Origin: Corvus cornix cornix
Taxonomy: Eukaryota > Chordata > Aves > Passeriformes > Corvidae
Assembly: GCF_000738735.6 (NCBI RefSeq)
Contig: NC_046350.1
Location: forward strand, 1,302,001 to 1,366,000
Reading direction: 5' to 3'
DNA length: 64,000 nucleotides
The notes below the pieces were generated by a model. The model did not search any database. It worked only from the letters and a program-made list of their open reading frames with translations, and was not told the origin of the DNA. Each line of letters starts with the position of its first letter. The first letter of the stretch is position 1. The position numbers and the translations under genes were made by a program. This document shows positions 39,501 through 54,500 of the stretch, piece after piece.

Positions 39501-42500
39501 AAGTAACCACTGCCTTGTTTTTCTATTCAAGGTGTTCTGTGACATGGAGACAGATGGAGGTGGCTGGACTATCATCCAAAGACGTAAAGTTGGTTTGACA
39601 TCGTTCAATAGGGACTGGAAACAATACAGGGAAGGATTTGGCAATATTAGGGGAGATTTTTGGCTGGGAAATGAAAATATCTACAGACTTTCAAGACGCC
39701 CCACTGTTCTAAGAGTAGAGTTGGAGGTAATTAATAAGCTCTTAATTTCAGCAGCAAAAGGCTTTTTGTACAAAGTGATTCCCCAGTACCAGATACCATC
39801 TCCTATTTCTGTAGGAGGCCCAAAGGATTTGCAGGCTTTAATTACAGGAGGAGGAAGTAGGAGCAATCTAGGGATACATTCAAACACAAGACAGAAGTAT
39901 GTTCTCTCCTGTGCAGCGGCACAACTTTCTGTCTGCACATAGACTGTGTCTTCAGAACGCGTGTGGTTCTAGGAAATCCTGCAAAAGCCACTGCAAACGG
40001 AGATCAAACTGCTGACCATCTCAGATTTAAAAATTCAAAAAGAGATGTCCCATAAAGTTTTCAAGCCTCTGAGTATTTTCATTGTGCAGCACTTCCTTCC
40101 AGCCTGGGTACAAGAATTTGCATTGCTTTACCCTCAGTTTCTTCAGTCTGCTAAAGGCTTGGGTTTGACTTAGACTAGTTTATAGCTGGCACAATAGCTT
40201 TGAGGGATGGGATATGTATAAACTGAAAGGCTTTATATCTAAAAGTCACTGTTTCAGAGAGGAAAAAACATTACTTGAGGCAGCATGCTGACACAAGGAT
40301 TTTGAATGCAAGAGCTGCACATCAGGTTTCTGACATATTGTACAATACCAGTGCAGGTAAGACTTGAAGTTTCATGCTTTGCAAAGGAAAGTTCCTTTGC
40401 CTTAAAAGAGCAGTTTCTGCAGTCCAAGATAGTAAAAATATATATATATAACCATGGATGTTGGAGTCTTTTCATAACCATTCTAATCGGACTGATTTCT
40501 TCTCCCCTGTTCTGTGCAGGACTGGGAAGGTAACACACGCTATGCCCAATACCGGCAATTCACCCTTAGCAATGAAATAAATAGCTACCGGCTGTTTGTG
40601 GGGAATTACACCGGGAACACAGGGCGGGATTCCCTGCGGTACCACAACAACACAGCCTTCAGCACGAAGGACAAGGACAATGACAAGTGTGTGGATGACT
40701 GTGCCCAGTTCCGTAAAGGTAAAACACACAAACCCCTTCCTGTCCCAAGAGAGCTGCTTGGGTCAGTTTTAGAGAACCCAACACTCCCTCCTTCTGTGCA
40801 ACTAGTAACATCTGAATGGTAAATCAAGGGAGAGGTGACCAATTCTGGAAAACACACTTATGTGGAAATCTGGCAGTTAAAGCTCATTTACAAAGAGCCA
40901 GACTGTGTATTACAGACATCGGTACTCTTAAATAACTTTGTGTGCTCTCACCTACACACAGTTACCCAGCCCGTAATAGTATCTGCCAGACTATCTCACA
41001 TGCTGATGCAATACAGTGATACAGGAAGTTATTCCTTAATATCTATCAGGTTCTTATTTTTTCGTACGTTTTCAAGTTGTAATATTAGGCACCTGTAATT
41101 CTTCTCCTATACTCACCTCCACATTCAGCTTGATTTGTGATCTTTATTCCTACCTTATTACAAGACTCTAATGAGGTTACTCTCGTCATTTAATTTAGTA
41201 TTTTTATTTGAGTTCAGGAACTTTTTAAACACCTTAAGATGCTCTAGTGAATTACCCAGATTCATTTCCTATGCTAATTCACTGAATCAGAGTCAGAAAC
41301 ATGTCAAGGAAATATTCTCAGAGGAATGAGCAACTAAATGAAAAGCTATTGGACTAATTTGACTATAGAACTGTAACGCCTTTAAGTTTCTAAATATCTA
41401 TGTTAAGTTTTGAATTTACCTGCAATCCCAACTATTAGAGTCCTAAACTCCAGGGATTAAATGCTGCATTCTGCTCACTGTCTGCCAGAAAAAGTAGTAA
41501 TCATTAATACAAATGACTCACCAGGAATCTATTAATTTGTTTCCCGACAAGGTGGATATTGGTACAACTGCTGCACAGATTCCAATCTCAACGGGGTTTA
41601 CTACCGCAAAGGAGAACACACCAAGAACATGGATGGCATCACCTGGTATGGATGGCACGGATCAACCTATTCACTCAAGAGAGTGGAGATGAAGATCCGG
41701 CCAGAGGATTTCAAACCATAGAAGGAATTACCCTTTGATTGTACAGCTACATGATGTCATCGTGCAAAAGGTGGGCAATGAACAGCCAAATAGTTTTTCA
41801 TTTCATCCAATACATGCAACAGCTATGTACTGGGGATGTACACAAATGCTGCGACACCAGGCACAGCCCCCAGTATTATCAGGGCTCAGGCTTATTTCCT
41901 CCTCTTCGGGCTCTTTCCAAAGGGAAAAATATTGTGTTAGAATAGGTTAGAACTGAACGCACTTATAGCACCTTCAGAAAACCTACGGGTGTGTTTTCAC
42001 TAACAGTGTGACTACTGGGTTGCCTTAGTATTATTAACCAGATAGGCAGGGACTGAAAAGCAAAAGCCTCTTGGCTGCCTTTCCTTCAGTGTCTGGAGCA
42101 AGCAGTGCTGAGCAACTCCTTTCAGAAAGTACTCAAACCACAAAAGTTATAGACTCATTTCAAGCCAGAGGAATCAGTCAGAAGTGTCCCTGATGCACCT
42201 TTCTTTAGTGTATAGTAAGTGGCTTACTTTCCCACAGATGAAAGGAACAAAGCTCAAAAGTGTTGCATTAATTAGCATTGTCCAGATTCTCCCCTGAAGG
42301 TTTACTGCCACCTCCTGCTGCTGCCTCAAATAATCCCCACTGAAGGCTGCCCTAACAGATAGTAACACTGGAGGAGGATTTGTCCCATGTGCCCTCTGAT
42401 GTTTATTTCTATTCACACAAATCACCTAAATGCTGATAAACGAGAAAAGCAACTTTCTGGGCTGTCCCCAAATTATGTTCAGGTTAGAACACAAACATGC

Positions 42501-45500
42501 TATATGTCAGTAAGGCTGAGAGTGAACAGCAGGTTAGCCAAAAAAGTCCAGACCCAGCCAAAGGACCCAACTCCAACACTTAAAATGACTGTATTCATGA
42601 GCAGAACACTAGTACACACCAGAGAATCCCTAAGCACCAACAGTTATTTCAATGTAAGGGGATGTTCACTAGCACAGCAGACTGAAAAGTATCAAAATCT
42701 GTTTTGAAAGCTACCCCAGTAGGAAGTTACCTAGAGATGGGCTGTCAAAAATAGTACACTTCTCCCTTGCATAACACAATGTTAAAGATAACAGTTAAAA
42801 AAAAAATGAGACTCCTCCTATAGCCCTACCATTGTTTGAATATGTTGGAAGAGATCGTTATCATTAATATATCTATTTTTATTCACCTTGAAGAGAGTTT
42901 GAACCTAGATTACATTGTTCAGTCTTGTGTGAAATGGAAGATAAAGGTGTCTTGGGAATTTACGTGTGTTCAACTATTCATACTGCAAATTTCAACTGTG
43001 TGGACCTATGATTGGAACTATTTTAACTATGGTCTATAAAATAGATTTTTAAAGGTTTCTAAAACTTTTTCATTTCTAATAAATTGTTTCATTTTTAAGT
43101 GTGCTTTATGTCAATTTTTTGCTCCTTGCTTTTTGATACACAAAGAAACAACTGCATGAGCAACTGAGACCAAGAAAAAAAATACACTGAATTCTGTATT
43201 TTCCTCAATGACATGAGGCAGAACAAAGGGTGAAAAAATAAAAGAGGAGAAAAAAAATTGGAAAACACAATTCCAAGGGAGTAGGAGGGTTGCAAGATTC
43301 ACTGCATAAAGACAAAGTTAAGTTTTTGCTCAACCAAGATCAATTTCTTCATCTTCAATAGCTAAGCTAACATTTCTGTGATATGGAACAGAGATCCACA
43401 TTTTAAAATATGTAGTTAAGCACCAAATCCTGTTCAGGTATTTCAGGCTAACATCTGTGTTGCTGACAAAGCTCAGAAACAACACATACTTTATCATATC
43501 TTCTATTTCACATATAAGCAATGAGACCTATCTAAGCTAAATCAGCAGAATGTGATGAGAAATTTTAATTAAGAACTTCAACTTTTCTGACTTATTTATA
43601 ATGCAGGTGTAGAAATCTGTCTCATTTAACCTGCAGCCATTTCATGAAATTCCATAGTGAACTTGAAGGGTGAGAAGGGGAAATCAGAACTTTTTCCTGC
43701 ACTTCTTCCTGCAAAACTTCCCTGGGCTTCTATCATAGTTCTAACCACACAGTAGAAGGACAGAACTCAGCAGTTAAAAGTGCACATTTGCAGGTAGTTT
43801 AACTACATCTTGTGACAGAGACTAAAATCCTAAGAATTGCCTGGATTAATCCTAGTGGTATCTTAAATTGTAGCTACTGCAAGAGCAGAAATCTCACCAG
43901 TTGTGGTCCTACCTGATGAGAGACTCTAGAATAGCTGGGGTGGGACCTTTTTGAAATTCCAGCTCTTTGTAGTGAAGAGCCTTGGCATATGCTCGACATT
44001 TGGCAGCTCTTTCCCCCAGAAGGACAATGCCATTGTCATCTCTCAAAGGCAGTGGGCCCTGGGAAGAAGCACACACATCAAAAGCAGGATAAGTATTACA
44101 AACTAGTCATGAACTTGTCACACCCCTTCCACAGAGTAGCCACCAAGCCAGCACTAGGAGGAGCTGCCTAACAGCATCTCTACCTTGTCACTGTGCTCCA
44201 TGAATTCCGCCAAGTTCAGTAGAGTCTGAGTGACTTCTGCAATATCCTGAGAAGTCAGGGCCAACTCAATGCTTCGGATCAGCTCATCCTGCTGGTCTTC
44301 GTTCAGTTCAGACCAGCATGAAACAAAAGCAGCATTGAAGAGGTCTCTGGGGAGGAACACAAAAGACAGTGAGAGGTGGGGACTCATGAGGAAAAAGTCT
44401 GACAATGGGCTCACCTTCTTATTCAGAGAACGAGAGCTACAAAATACACCTACGTGCCTACCTGCAATAAATAGTGATTAGTTCTTATAAAGCTGAAACC
44501 TTCATTTAAAAAATAAAGAATAGGCTGGTATACTACAATAATAGAAATATTGTACTATCACATGCTATCAAAGTTTCTCCAAACATGCTGGTTGCAAAAA
44601 AGCATTGCAGCTTATTCCACTCAAAGGCATTTTTATTCCCCACAGTAAATACTCAAAACTATTTCATACTCTGCTGTTTTTCCAGCTTCACTTATTTGCC
44701 TTATCTTATTTCTAGACTAATATGCAGAATTCAAATGAAAGATTTTGTGCACATCATGGAGCAGCCAACTAGGAAGGGTGGAAATGAAATCAAGATGTTG
44801 GCTCTTTCATTTATCCCAAAGCAGGAACTATCTCTATTTATGAAACCTAAGAGCTTCTAAATAACTTTATTTTTTCCTTATAGTATCTGGCTTGCATCTG
44901 TCATTTCAAGTGAGATAAAAATCCAGAAATACTGTACCGAGCCATGGGATTATAGGCCTGAGCCAGGGCCCAACATGAGCGCAGCGATGGTGAGGAAGAA
45001 TCTTTCAGCAGCTCCAAACTCAGTCTTCTTAACCATTCCAACCAGTCATCTTTGGAAACTCTTCTTGCTGCTCCCCAGGCCTGCAGTACAAAGGAAGACA
45101 ATTCACCTACCAAACAAAGCACTATCCAAGAGCAGAAGAAATCCATCAGCAGGCAGCATTACTTCTTTACAGCTCTAAACCACATGCTGAGAATCCATTT
45201 TCAATTTTCTGAAATCCATCACCTTTACCAGATAATCTGCAGTACTTAAGTCTCATGTCTAAGAAATCTTCCCTAAATGTACTCCTGTCATGACATGGCA
45301 AGTATTTAACATGAACAATCCTTTCTCTACAAAAATACATGTAGAGCTGAAGCCACAGTGAAACATCAGCTTAAAAATACTTAATGCATTTAGAATTACA
45401 CTTTTAAGTCCAGCATTTTCAAACCAATCCATCCCATTACTGAGTGCTGCATGCACGTACTGTTCAAACCTAGCCAGTGCTCAGCTATTAAGTTCTGCCT

Positions 45501-48500
45501 TCAAGAAAATATAAAACTAAGACAGAAGAGGAGCAAAAGCAAAAATACGAAAAAAGGCAGAGGCTCTGAAATAGATGTCTCTAATAGGGAGAGATTATTC
45601 ACTGTGATCTAGAAAGTCTTGTTCATACTTAACAAGTGTAAAGATTACTACAAAGCTATTAACAGTCTAATAGTTCAAAGTCTCCTATCTTTAAAATTGC
45701 TCAGCACCTTTTAATTTTAAAGTCTTTGACCTCACTACTTTGACCTCAGTTTTGTACAGAATAGAAAAGCAACATAAAAGCAATATAAATAAATGCAGTT
45801 CACATTGCACCAGGCAAACTCCTTCAGTGTGACACATTAGCTCCTCCCTTCAGTAGAAAATTCATGCTGTGAAGGCTCCAGTCTTACCTTCTGCAGGTTG
45901 ATGGTGCTCACGTGTAATTTCTTCATGGGACCTGTTTCCACAGGACCACTGGCCAAAGTTTCTCCCTGGCTGCTTCTCAACATTCGATGCTGATAAATCA
46001 GGGGATCCTCCTCTTCATCAGCAAGAGTGTAACCCTACAATAATTGATTTACAGTGAAGATCACACCTGCACATACAGAAGCAATTCTCTACAAGCCAAA
46101 CAGATGATAAAGTCAGAGCACTTGCAGCAATATCTTACAGCAAAATCTGTGAAGCAAATAACTGTGTTTCATTATAATGATTACACCTTATAAGCCAGAG
46201 AACTCTAAAACAATATCCCTTTGCTACTCAAGGTAACTGTTAAGAACTCTTAGCTGCTAGTATAAAAAGCCAAAATAATGTACATTAAAACAAGCACTCC
46301 TGCCTATTTGACTTGCTGGTTGCTTGTTCCACACAAATTGTAAACCAGTTACTAAATTTTTAAAATGTAAGACATTCTACAGAAAATACTGAGATAACAA
46401 GGTCTCCTCAAGTCCTGAAACCATGGAAAAAATAGGATAAATCCACATTTAAGAACTACCAAGAAGAAGAATAGTAATGACACTGGCTACAAGTCTAAGT
46501 TCTTCCCTAGAACTTGCCACTATTTTTCTATAGGAAATATTTAATACCAGTAGACAAAAATTTTCCCAACGCAATCTCAAAGTCTCCTTAAAAAGCTGCA
46601 CTTCAAACAGAAATAGAGCAACAACCATTCCTCATTTTATGAGTAACTCCAAGTGAAGGTTCTAGCTACATGTTTCAACATGACAACATCCCAAAAGTGC
46701 AAGCAACTGTATACTTGTCAACTTACCTTTACAATTCTGCAGATGAGAACATCATAGCGTTGATGGTTAATTCTGTGTCGCACCAGGACTTTGTTCACCA
46801 TTGGGATAAAAATTTGGTACTGTATAAGGGAATGCATCATAAACTTGTTACTCAGCAGCACCAAGAGCAGTAAAATTCCATCACATTGTTTCATTAATAA
46901 GAAACCAATTCTGACAGTTTGATTTCAGTAACTCCCAATTCCAGAAACAATGAAGAGAAGAAAAACCAGCTCTCTTGAAAATCCAGTACATTACAAAACT
47001 TCAACTTTAAAGCCTTGATCTTTGGGACAGTCACGCATTCTGTGAGTTTTCAAGCCAAAGAGCAATATTACCTTCTTTCCCAGCTGAAACACCAGAGAGG
47101 AGAGGGTGTCCATTGCAGTTGTTCGTAGCTCAGGGCTCTGATCTAGTGTTCGTACGATGGGATGAATAATCCGTGATGCATAATCCGTGAAATCCAGGGA
47201 TTCTGTCAAGCGGTCCACTGTTTCTAGAGCAGCTCTAAAGTCAGAGAAAAAAGAGGGAAGAACTTATCTCTCAGAGTGTTAAGAAAGAAGAAATAAGACT
47301 GAAAAATACTTGAGTGCTCAGTCCTTCTAAGATTAATAAGAAAAACAAGCCACCAGAACTCTGTTAATGCAGCCAGTACTTGCAGGACAGTTTGCAAGTG
47401 ACTAAAATACTGGCAGGTGAGAATCAGAAAATTTAAAAAAATTTTTAAAACCTCAAAGAAAGAAACAAACAAAAAAACTCCCAAAAAGCTAGTAACAGTG
47501 CTGTGATGTCCAAACAAAAATAACCTTCCACAATGATTTAACACAGAAAAGCTGAGGAAGGGGCTAAGTGGTATTTCATTGTAAACATTCATCCACTGCA
47601 GAAGTTGGATATCACAGGTAAAACTGCAAAGAGAGAGACTGCAAAGCCACCAGCACTTACTTGCGAGCCACCACAGGGACATCTGGGGCATCAAACAGCT
47701 TTACAATGGGAGGTAGTAACAAATGAAGGTAGTCATCCAGATTAGCTCCGAAGAGCTGGATTGCATTAAGTAGCTGGAGAGAAAAATCATAGAAGAGGAA
47801 AATGTCAAGGGGTTTGAATGGATCTTAAAGATCATCTAGTCACAACCTCCCCTGCCATGGGCAGGGGCACCTAGTCACTAGACCAGGTTGCTCAAGGCCA
47901 TTACCAGCCTGACTCTGAACACTGCCAAGGTTGGGGCATCCACAACTTCCACACGCAACCTGTTTCAGTGTCTCACCATCCTCACAGTAAAGAATTTCTT
48001 CCTAATAGCTAACCTAAATTTCTCCTCTTTAAATTTGTACCTGTTACTCCTTTTCCTGTCACTACAGGTCCTGACAAAGAGTATCTCTCTGGCTGCCCTG
48101 CAGGTCCTTTCATATACTGGGTCTCCACACAACCTTTTCTTCTCCATGCTGAAGAGCCCCAACTTTCTCAGCCTGTCTTCATGGGGGAGGTGCTCCAGTC
48201 CTCTTATCAACTTTGTGGCCACCTCTGCTCCAACAGTTTCATGTCCTTCTTACATTGAGGTCACTAGAACTGTACATAGTGCTCCAGGTGGGGTCTCACA
48301 AGAGCAGAGTAGAAAGGGGAGAATCACATTCTTCAACCAAAATGACCCAGTGTGACTCTAAGTCATGGATGAGATCCATTTTAAACAAGTCAATATTCAG
48401 TGAAAAGTTGCTTCAACCCTGCACTTTAAACAACTGTCTGCATCATTTCACACCAAGCCACTGCTGAACTGCACCCGTCCCATTTGATTGTGCAACACAC

Positions 48501-51500
48501 AAGCAAGGAGCCCTGCTGAGCATGGCACGCTGGGAACACACCTGCCTGGGCAGTGCCCAAAGCAAGGCAGTTGCTGCAGCCCCACTCACCTTCACAGAAA
48601 CAATGCGACCCTGACTGTTGTCATGCATGAAGACTCGTAACATGTGAGGAATGAGCTGAGGCAAGTAAAGTTTGAATTCGCCGCCTAGAGCTACCACAAT
48701 CTGCTCAATAAGTAGGATAATTGTGCTCTGTATGGAGTTGTTCATAACCCAGAAGTCCTACAGAAGAAAGAAAAAAAAGGGGAAAAAAAAATCCAGCTCA
48801 GTTCTTCAGCTGAGCTGTACCAATTACAAGAAAAAAGCTGTAGGAGACAGTCTGTAGATAAATTCAAGATTGCAGGGAAGGACTATACTTTCTGTTTGTA
48901 AAACACTCTGCACTTCCATGTATATTTATAGTTGTTGAAAACAACCTCTGGACAACTTATTTTTACTAATCCTTCTACGAGTTTGCAAACATTTAGTAAA
49001 AATTATGTGAAATTACACCTACTTATGAACTCCAGACATCTCTTGCTAAAACTATGTTTCTGAAAGTAGTAAGTGCACAAAATCCAAGTGCTGAAAAGAA
49101 CTCAGTCACTACCAGAACCTGAAACTACACTTACTTCACTTACTACCAATAATGTATATTGTGACTTCAAAATAAATGGTATTTCAAAATACAGTTATTA
49201 CTTCAAATATATGCAATTCTGTACTTCATATGAACTTATGAAGTAACTGTTACTTTTGATAATGTATTTGATAAACATTGTCCACCTTTCTGTGGCAGTA
49301 AAGTACTGGCTTAAAGATAGTACTCACTCTCATTAGGGTGACAATTTCATCCATATAGGGCCGAATATGACTTCTGACAAAGGACACCAACATTCCTAGC
49401 TGCTGGAACAGGAACTGGAAGGAAAAAATGTGTAATAATCAGTGTAGCTTATCCAAATACCAAAGCCACTGGGTAAAGAGTTTCACAGCATTTGCAAGTT
49501 CATTTACCAAACAATAGCATGCATAGCTCCTATGTACTTAAAATCTGGGGCTAAATTTTTGGCAGCTTCATCTCAGGAGTTTGGGTTGGTGGGGTTTTGT
49601 GGGTTTTTATGGGTTTTGGTTAATTTTTGTTGCTGTTTTTTAAGAGGGGAGTGGGGAAGAAAAGTGATTTTGGGTTTATTATTATATTATTCCCCCCAGC
49701 TTGCATCAAAAAATTTGTGAGCTCAAAGCCTCAGTCAGTCAAGCACACAAAGAGGGGTTTATGAAGTGCCAGCAAATCTATAGTGTCAGAACAGACTTGC
49801 AAGCACAGACACCGCAATTACAGAGCATTGTAATTTAGATTTGAAGGATGCTTCCAAAAGTTTAGCCCCTAGTCTTTTCCCCCTGCCTAAAAACCAAACT
49901 GACACACAGTTTAAGATACTCTTTCTGTACTCTTTACCATCCCCACCTATTGGTGAAAAGTTACTGGGGAATGCAGTTAGGTCCTTGCCAGAAACACCAC
50001 ATTTTTTTAAAATGATGGTTGATTGCACCATCCATTGTTCACCACCAAGAATTTTGACTTAGACAATTTTATTTGGATACATTATGACAGTTTTGCAATT
50101 CCTTTTATCACAATACAATCTTAAACATTCAGTTGTGACAATGTTTACTCTTTAAATTAGTATGAAATCACATGGGCTAAATCACTTTGATGTAGATAGT
50201 CTATCTTCTCTAGAAAAATAGGAAAATATAAGTTATCATCCATTAAATTTCATTTCTTCATGCAGTTTTTGAAGACTACAGTCACAAAATACAACATGGA
50301 GCTCATAAAAAGAGATAACACTTTCATGAGAACTAAATAAGAAATAATCTCAGCTTCTTTAGTTAGAGCAGTACACATACATTTACCAATTATGAACTCT
50401 GAGCTCCCATACTGTGCCTATTTTTTGGTGTAGCGAGAGGATGCTTACATACAGGACAAGGACCTTCCTCTTTTAGGCTTTATATCATGCATACCCACCT
50501 CAGCTCTTCTCCCCAGTACACTTTCACCATCTTCTTTTACCTGAAAATTTTTAAACAGAGTGTGCACAACTGCATAGCTTTCAAGCAACTTAGATCAGAC
50601 AGATCTAGAACCTCAGCCAACCCAGACGTGAGATGTTTTCCTTCCAATCTGAGTAGTAGTTCAGGCTGGGAGAAAACAGCAGTTCTACAGCAGAGTTGGG
50701 ATTCTGCTAAGGGAGCACCCATCCCACCTATAAAACACAGCAGCAGTAACGAGTACAAACTGCCCTTCACAACTCAGAGCGTTCGGCTGCCTGAAGAAAA
50801 GCCTTGGCAAACAGCAGGCATCTCTGGTTCGGTGAACCTTAAGCCCATCATCATCTTCACGCAATTCTCATTTCCTTCTATAACTGTAACTTAAGTGGGA
50901 AGGAAGAGAAAGCACTGCTTTGGAATCAGCACCCACGCTGCTCTAAATGTTAGCAGACTGTATCAAATTGAGCTTTCCTTCTCAGAGATGAGCCAAAGTA
51001 CACGGTTGCACCAGAAATGTGAAGAATCTACCCTTATTATTTAATAATACTGTTTGCCACACAGTATTAACACAGAGATCACTGAAAGCTCTGGAAGCTG
51101 CACAGGTGTTTTCCTGAACAAGAAACATCATCAAGAACAGCTTGATGAAAACACAGAATCAAATACTGGCCTTCCAAGGATTATGCTCAAAGCAGCTGTT
51201 TCAATAAAAAGCAGAAAAATTGTTTGCATTGGACATTCCAGTAAATGCTCACAGGAGGGAAAAAGCAAAGCTGAACCTCACTTCTGCAGCATGCTTGGCA
51301 TCACCACATAGCACAGCAATGCCCAAAGCCAGTCACAAGTCTCTTCAAGGAAATGGATTCTTAATTTCAGACAGTGGAATAGGAAGAAGGAGTGGTCCCT
51401 AGCACACTCACCTCTCGGATGGCACCATCACAAACCCGTATTACATTAAGGAACGTTGGCATGACCTGGGGCAGGAACTGCACACACTTCAGTCCAAGGG

Positions 51501-54500
51501 ATTTGAAAATAAAGGTGATGGCCTGAACTACCATAGTGTGGTGTTGCGACAAGGATTGGTCTCGGAAAATTCTCATCAGTGCCACCATAGAGACTGCTGG
51601 ATAGAACTCATCCAGAGGGAGGTTCCCCATGTTCACCAACATCTCACTGGTGCTGTAGTCCGCTAGGAGAAAGAAGGCAGTGTCATAAGCTAGGTATTAA
51701 ATTGTCTTGAATATGGGTTCAGGAACATCTGAGTTTAAGTTGAAAACATATACACTAATGAGTTTTTAAGAAGGGGAGACAAACTGGTAACAAAACAGTC
51801 AAGATCTCTTTGTAGATCATAAAGCTATCAATCTGACAGAAATTGAGATGCTTACAAGAATCCTGGCTGGATTTGGACTCTGAGAGGCTGACGGCTGAAG
51901 CATCTCGAGATTGATCAATCATGCCAATGTTCACTTTGTGTTTATAAGGGTCCAAAGCACCCAGCAGCCCTAACACACGAATAGCCTGAAAAGACATAAA
52001 GAACATTCACCAGAACTTCATCACTAGGGCCAAAGACAACACTCAAATCCCCATATTTGAAAAGACCCTGATGATTTAAGAGGGAAAATCTGGAACTAAA
52101 GTGACTGCCTGGAAATAACAGTGCTTTCCATCCAGCTGCTGGAGGCCGTTTCACTGGCTTGCACATGCACTCTCTTAATTCTGCTTATTGTATTTTGCTC
52201 AGCCACAACAATGATCTCTCCCTCCCTGCCTCAAATCTATGCAGGCACGTTTATTCGGCAGCACTCTCTTCCCAAAAAGGTTTTCTAAGTGGCTGTATTA
52301 TAGTTTCATGTTCATACCTCTCTGCGGGTGCCCTGGTTTTGCTCAGTCTTCAGGAAGTTCAGAAGCACCTCCAGCAAAGTTGGGTACTTCCTATATGGTT
52401 CTACCACATAACCGGTGCTAGCCACAAGCTGCCCCAGTGTCCAAAGAGCCACCTACAAAGATAAAGCCCAGAGAAGATTAGTTTTGACCAGGGAATTTAT
52501 TATGCCTTCTGGTACATCAGTCATTCAACTTCCGTAACGTTTCTTTGAGCATTTTAAGGTCACACTGCAATGTGTTTCCATGTTTGGAAAGCCCTTAAAA
52601 GAACATTTTTCAATAAGCAATAGTAAAGAAAGTAATAATCAACAATATCTTAGGCTGTCACAATTGCTCTCACTCAGGGGTACAATTCAAATAAGGATTC
52701 AATTCAGTAGGCCCAAGCCTTCCAATAAAAACAGCTTTTTCCTCCTTCTTGTTCTTCCTCTTAACAGCTCTGTATTATGTCACAACAGGCACTGCAATCC
52801 CTCACCTGTGTGCCCTAAGTGTAACTCTGCAGGAGAGACTTGAGTGATTTAAAGGCTTATTTTAGCAGCTATGATGGGATGTGTGGATATTTTGTTACAG
52901 CTCTGGTCACAGCAGCTGTCAAGTTTAGTACAGTTGTAAACACCTACTTGTCTTTTAGCCAGCAGGGAGGAGTCCTGTAGCATGTCCATAATTATAATGA
53001 AGAGCTCATCCACCCACTTCCTCATTTCCAGCCCACTGACCTATTGAAAGACAAAAATTCATCCTTCATCTGGCATTGCCAAAACCTTAACAAGCACGGT
53101 GAAGATGTACCTGTGGTATATCCCTACCTGTGCAAGCTCCCCTATGGTAGCCAGGACATTGTTAATCACGCCTGGATTGGGATCTGGATCAGGATCTTTC
53201 AGTTTCACAATCAGTGCCTGGTGGGTGACAGTGGGACAAATTAGAATGTGTTTAAAGAGTACTCAAAATTACCTTTTGTTTACACCTGAAATTGACCCCA
53301 CAATGCACCTAGTGAGAATTTCAACAGTAAAAGAAACTTGGTGTCACAAACTTTATGCAAATCTGGAATTAAATTGGGCTAAACTGTCACCTACACGCAT
53401 TAGTGCAGTAACATCTACACCGATTTGTTTTTTTTCCTGCTATGATGAAGCAAAAGAACTGCAGCTCCTGAGGGTCATGTAACCACTTGCTGTGTCATCT
53501 CATTCCAAAGTCACCAGGAAATGTAGAGATCCTACCTTAAGGATAGGTTCCATATACGGACGGATGAGGCGTGGAGCATTAGAAACCAGGTGACCCAACA
53601 TCCTGGCACTTTGCTCTTTAATCCTGCCAACACCGCTGTGTTCCAGCTCTGTTAGAATCTGCATAGGAGACAATGGAAGCAAGCAAACTGGGAAAATAAA
53701 GGCAGGTAAAAATTCTTTGCTTTTCCTTCTGTCACAACCTAGCACTTGTAAAGGCTGTTTTACATTTCACTCTGTTATCATTTATTCTAAATTAAGCTAA
53801 AATTATTAGCAGAAAAGGGATGGCTCCAAAAGAGGTACCATGCATTCACCTAAAAGCACTGCAGAACATTCTTCCTCAACAGAGATGGAAAGCACTCTGC
53901 CGCAATGACTAGGGGTGAAATAACAACTACTATCCTTCCTTTCCCTTCCAAAACAACCATAGAGCTTCAGTTCAAACATCTATCATGTGGAAGATTTGCT
54001 GAAACCCACTATCCTGGGCAGTAACTATTTTCCAAAAGAGATTGATTCCCCCACTCTCCATGCACTTACAGCTAGATAGCACAGTTCTTTAACATCGCCT
54101 TAGTCTCAGTATCAACTACTCTGTTTTCCCTGCAGGCATCCCTCCTCCTTACCTGGATTAACATCTTTCGAAGGAAAGGCATGACAAAGGCAGGGTTCAT
54201 GCTGCTCAGGCGCCCCACAGTGCAGATGGCCAGTTCTCGGATTTCAAACACTTGATCATTTAGGGCCACAAAAAGAGCTTGCAAGTTTTCAGCCTGGGCA
54301 AGGTGAGCATCAAACCGCTCATCCAGAGAAGCCAACACGCAGAAACGTATATCAGGGTCTGCAAGAACACATTTATTTCTCTTTAAACATCTGTTCCTCT
54401 TTTTGCCTTTGTTCACAAAACAGCCTCAAAAATTCTTCACATGAGCTTCCCCAGAGCAAGACACTCTATCAGTGTTTCACACAGAAAAAACAGGACGGGT

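Noticed and set aside
39727..39942. Extension of ANGPTL7 exon 3 past its donor
   Set aside because: The frame stays open by chance; homology resumes at exon 4 (40520) and the donor GTAATT is in the conserved place.
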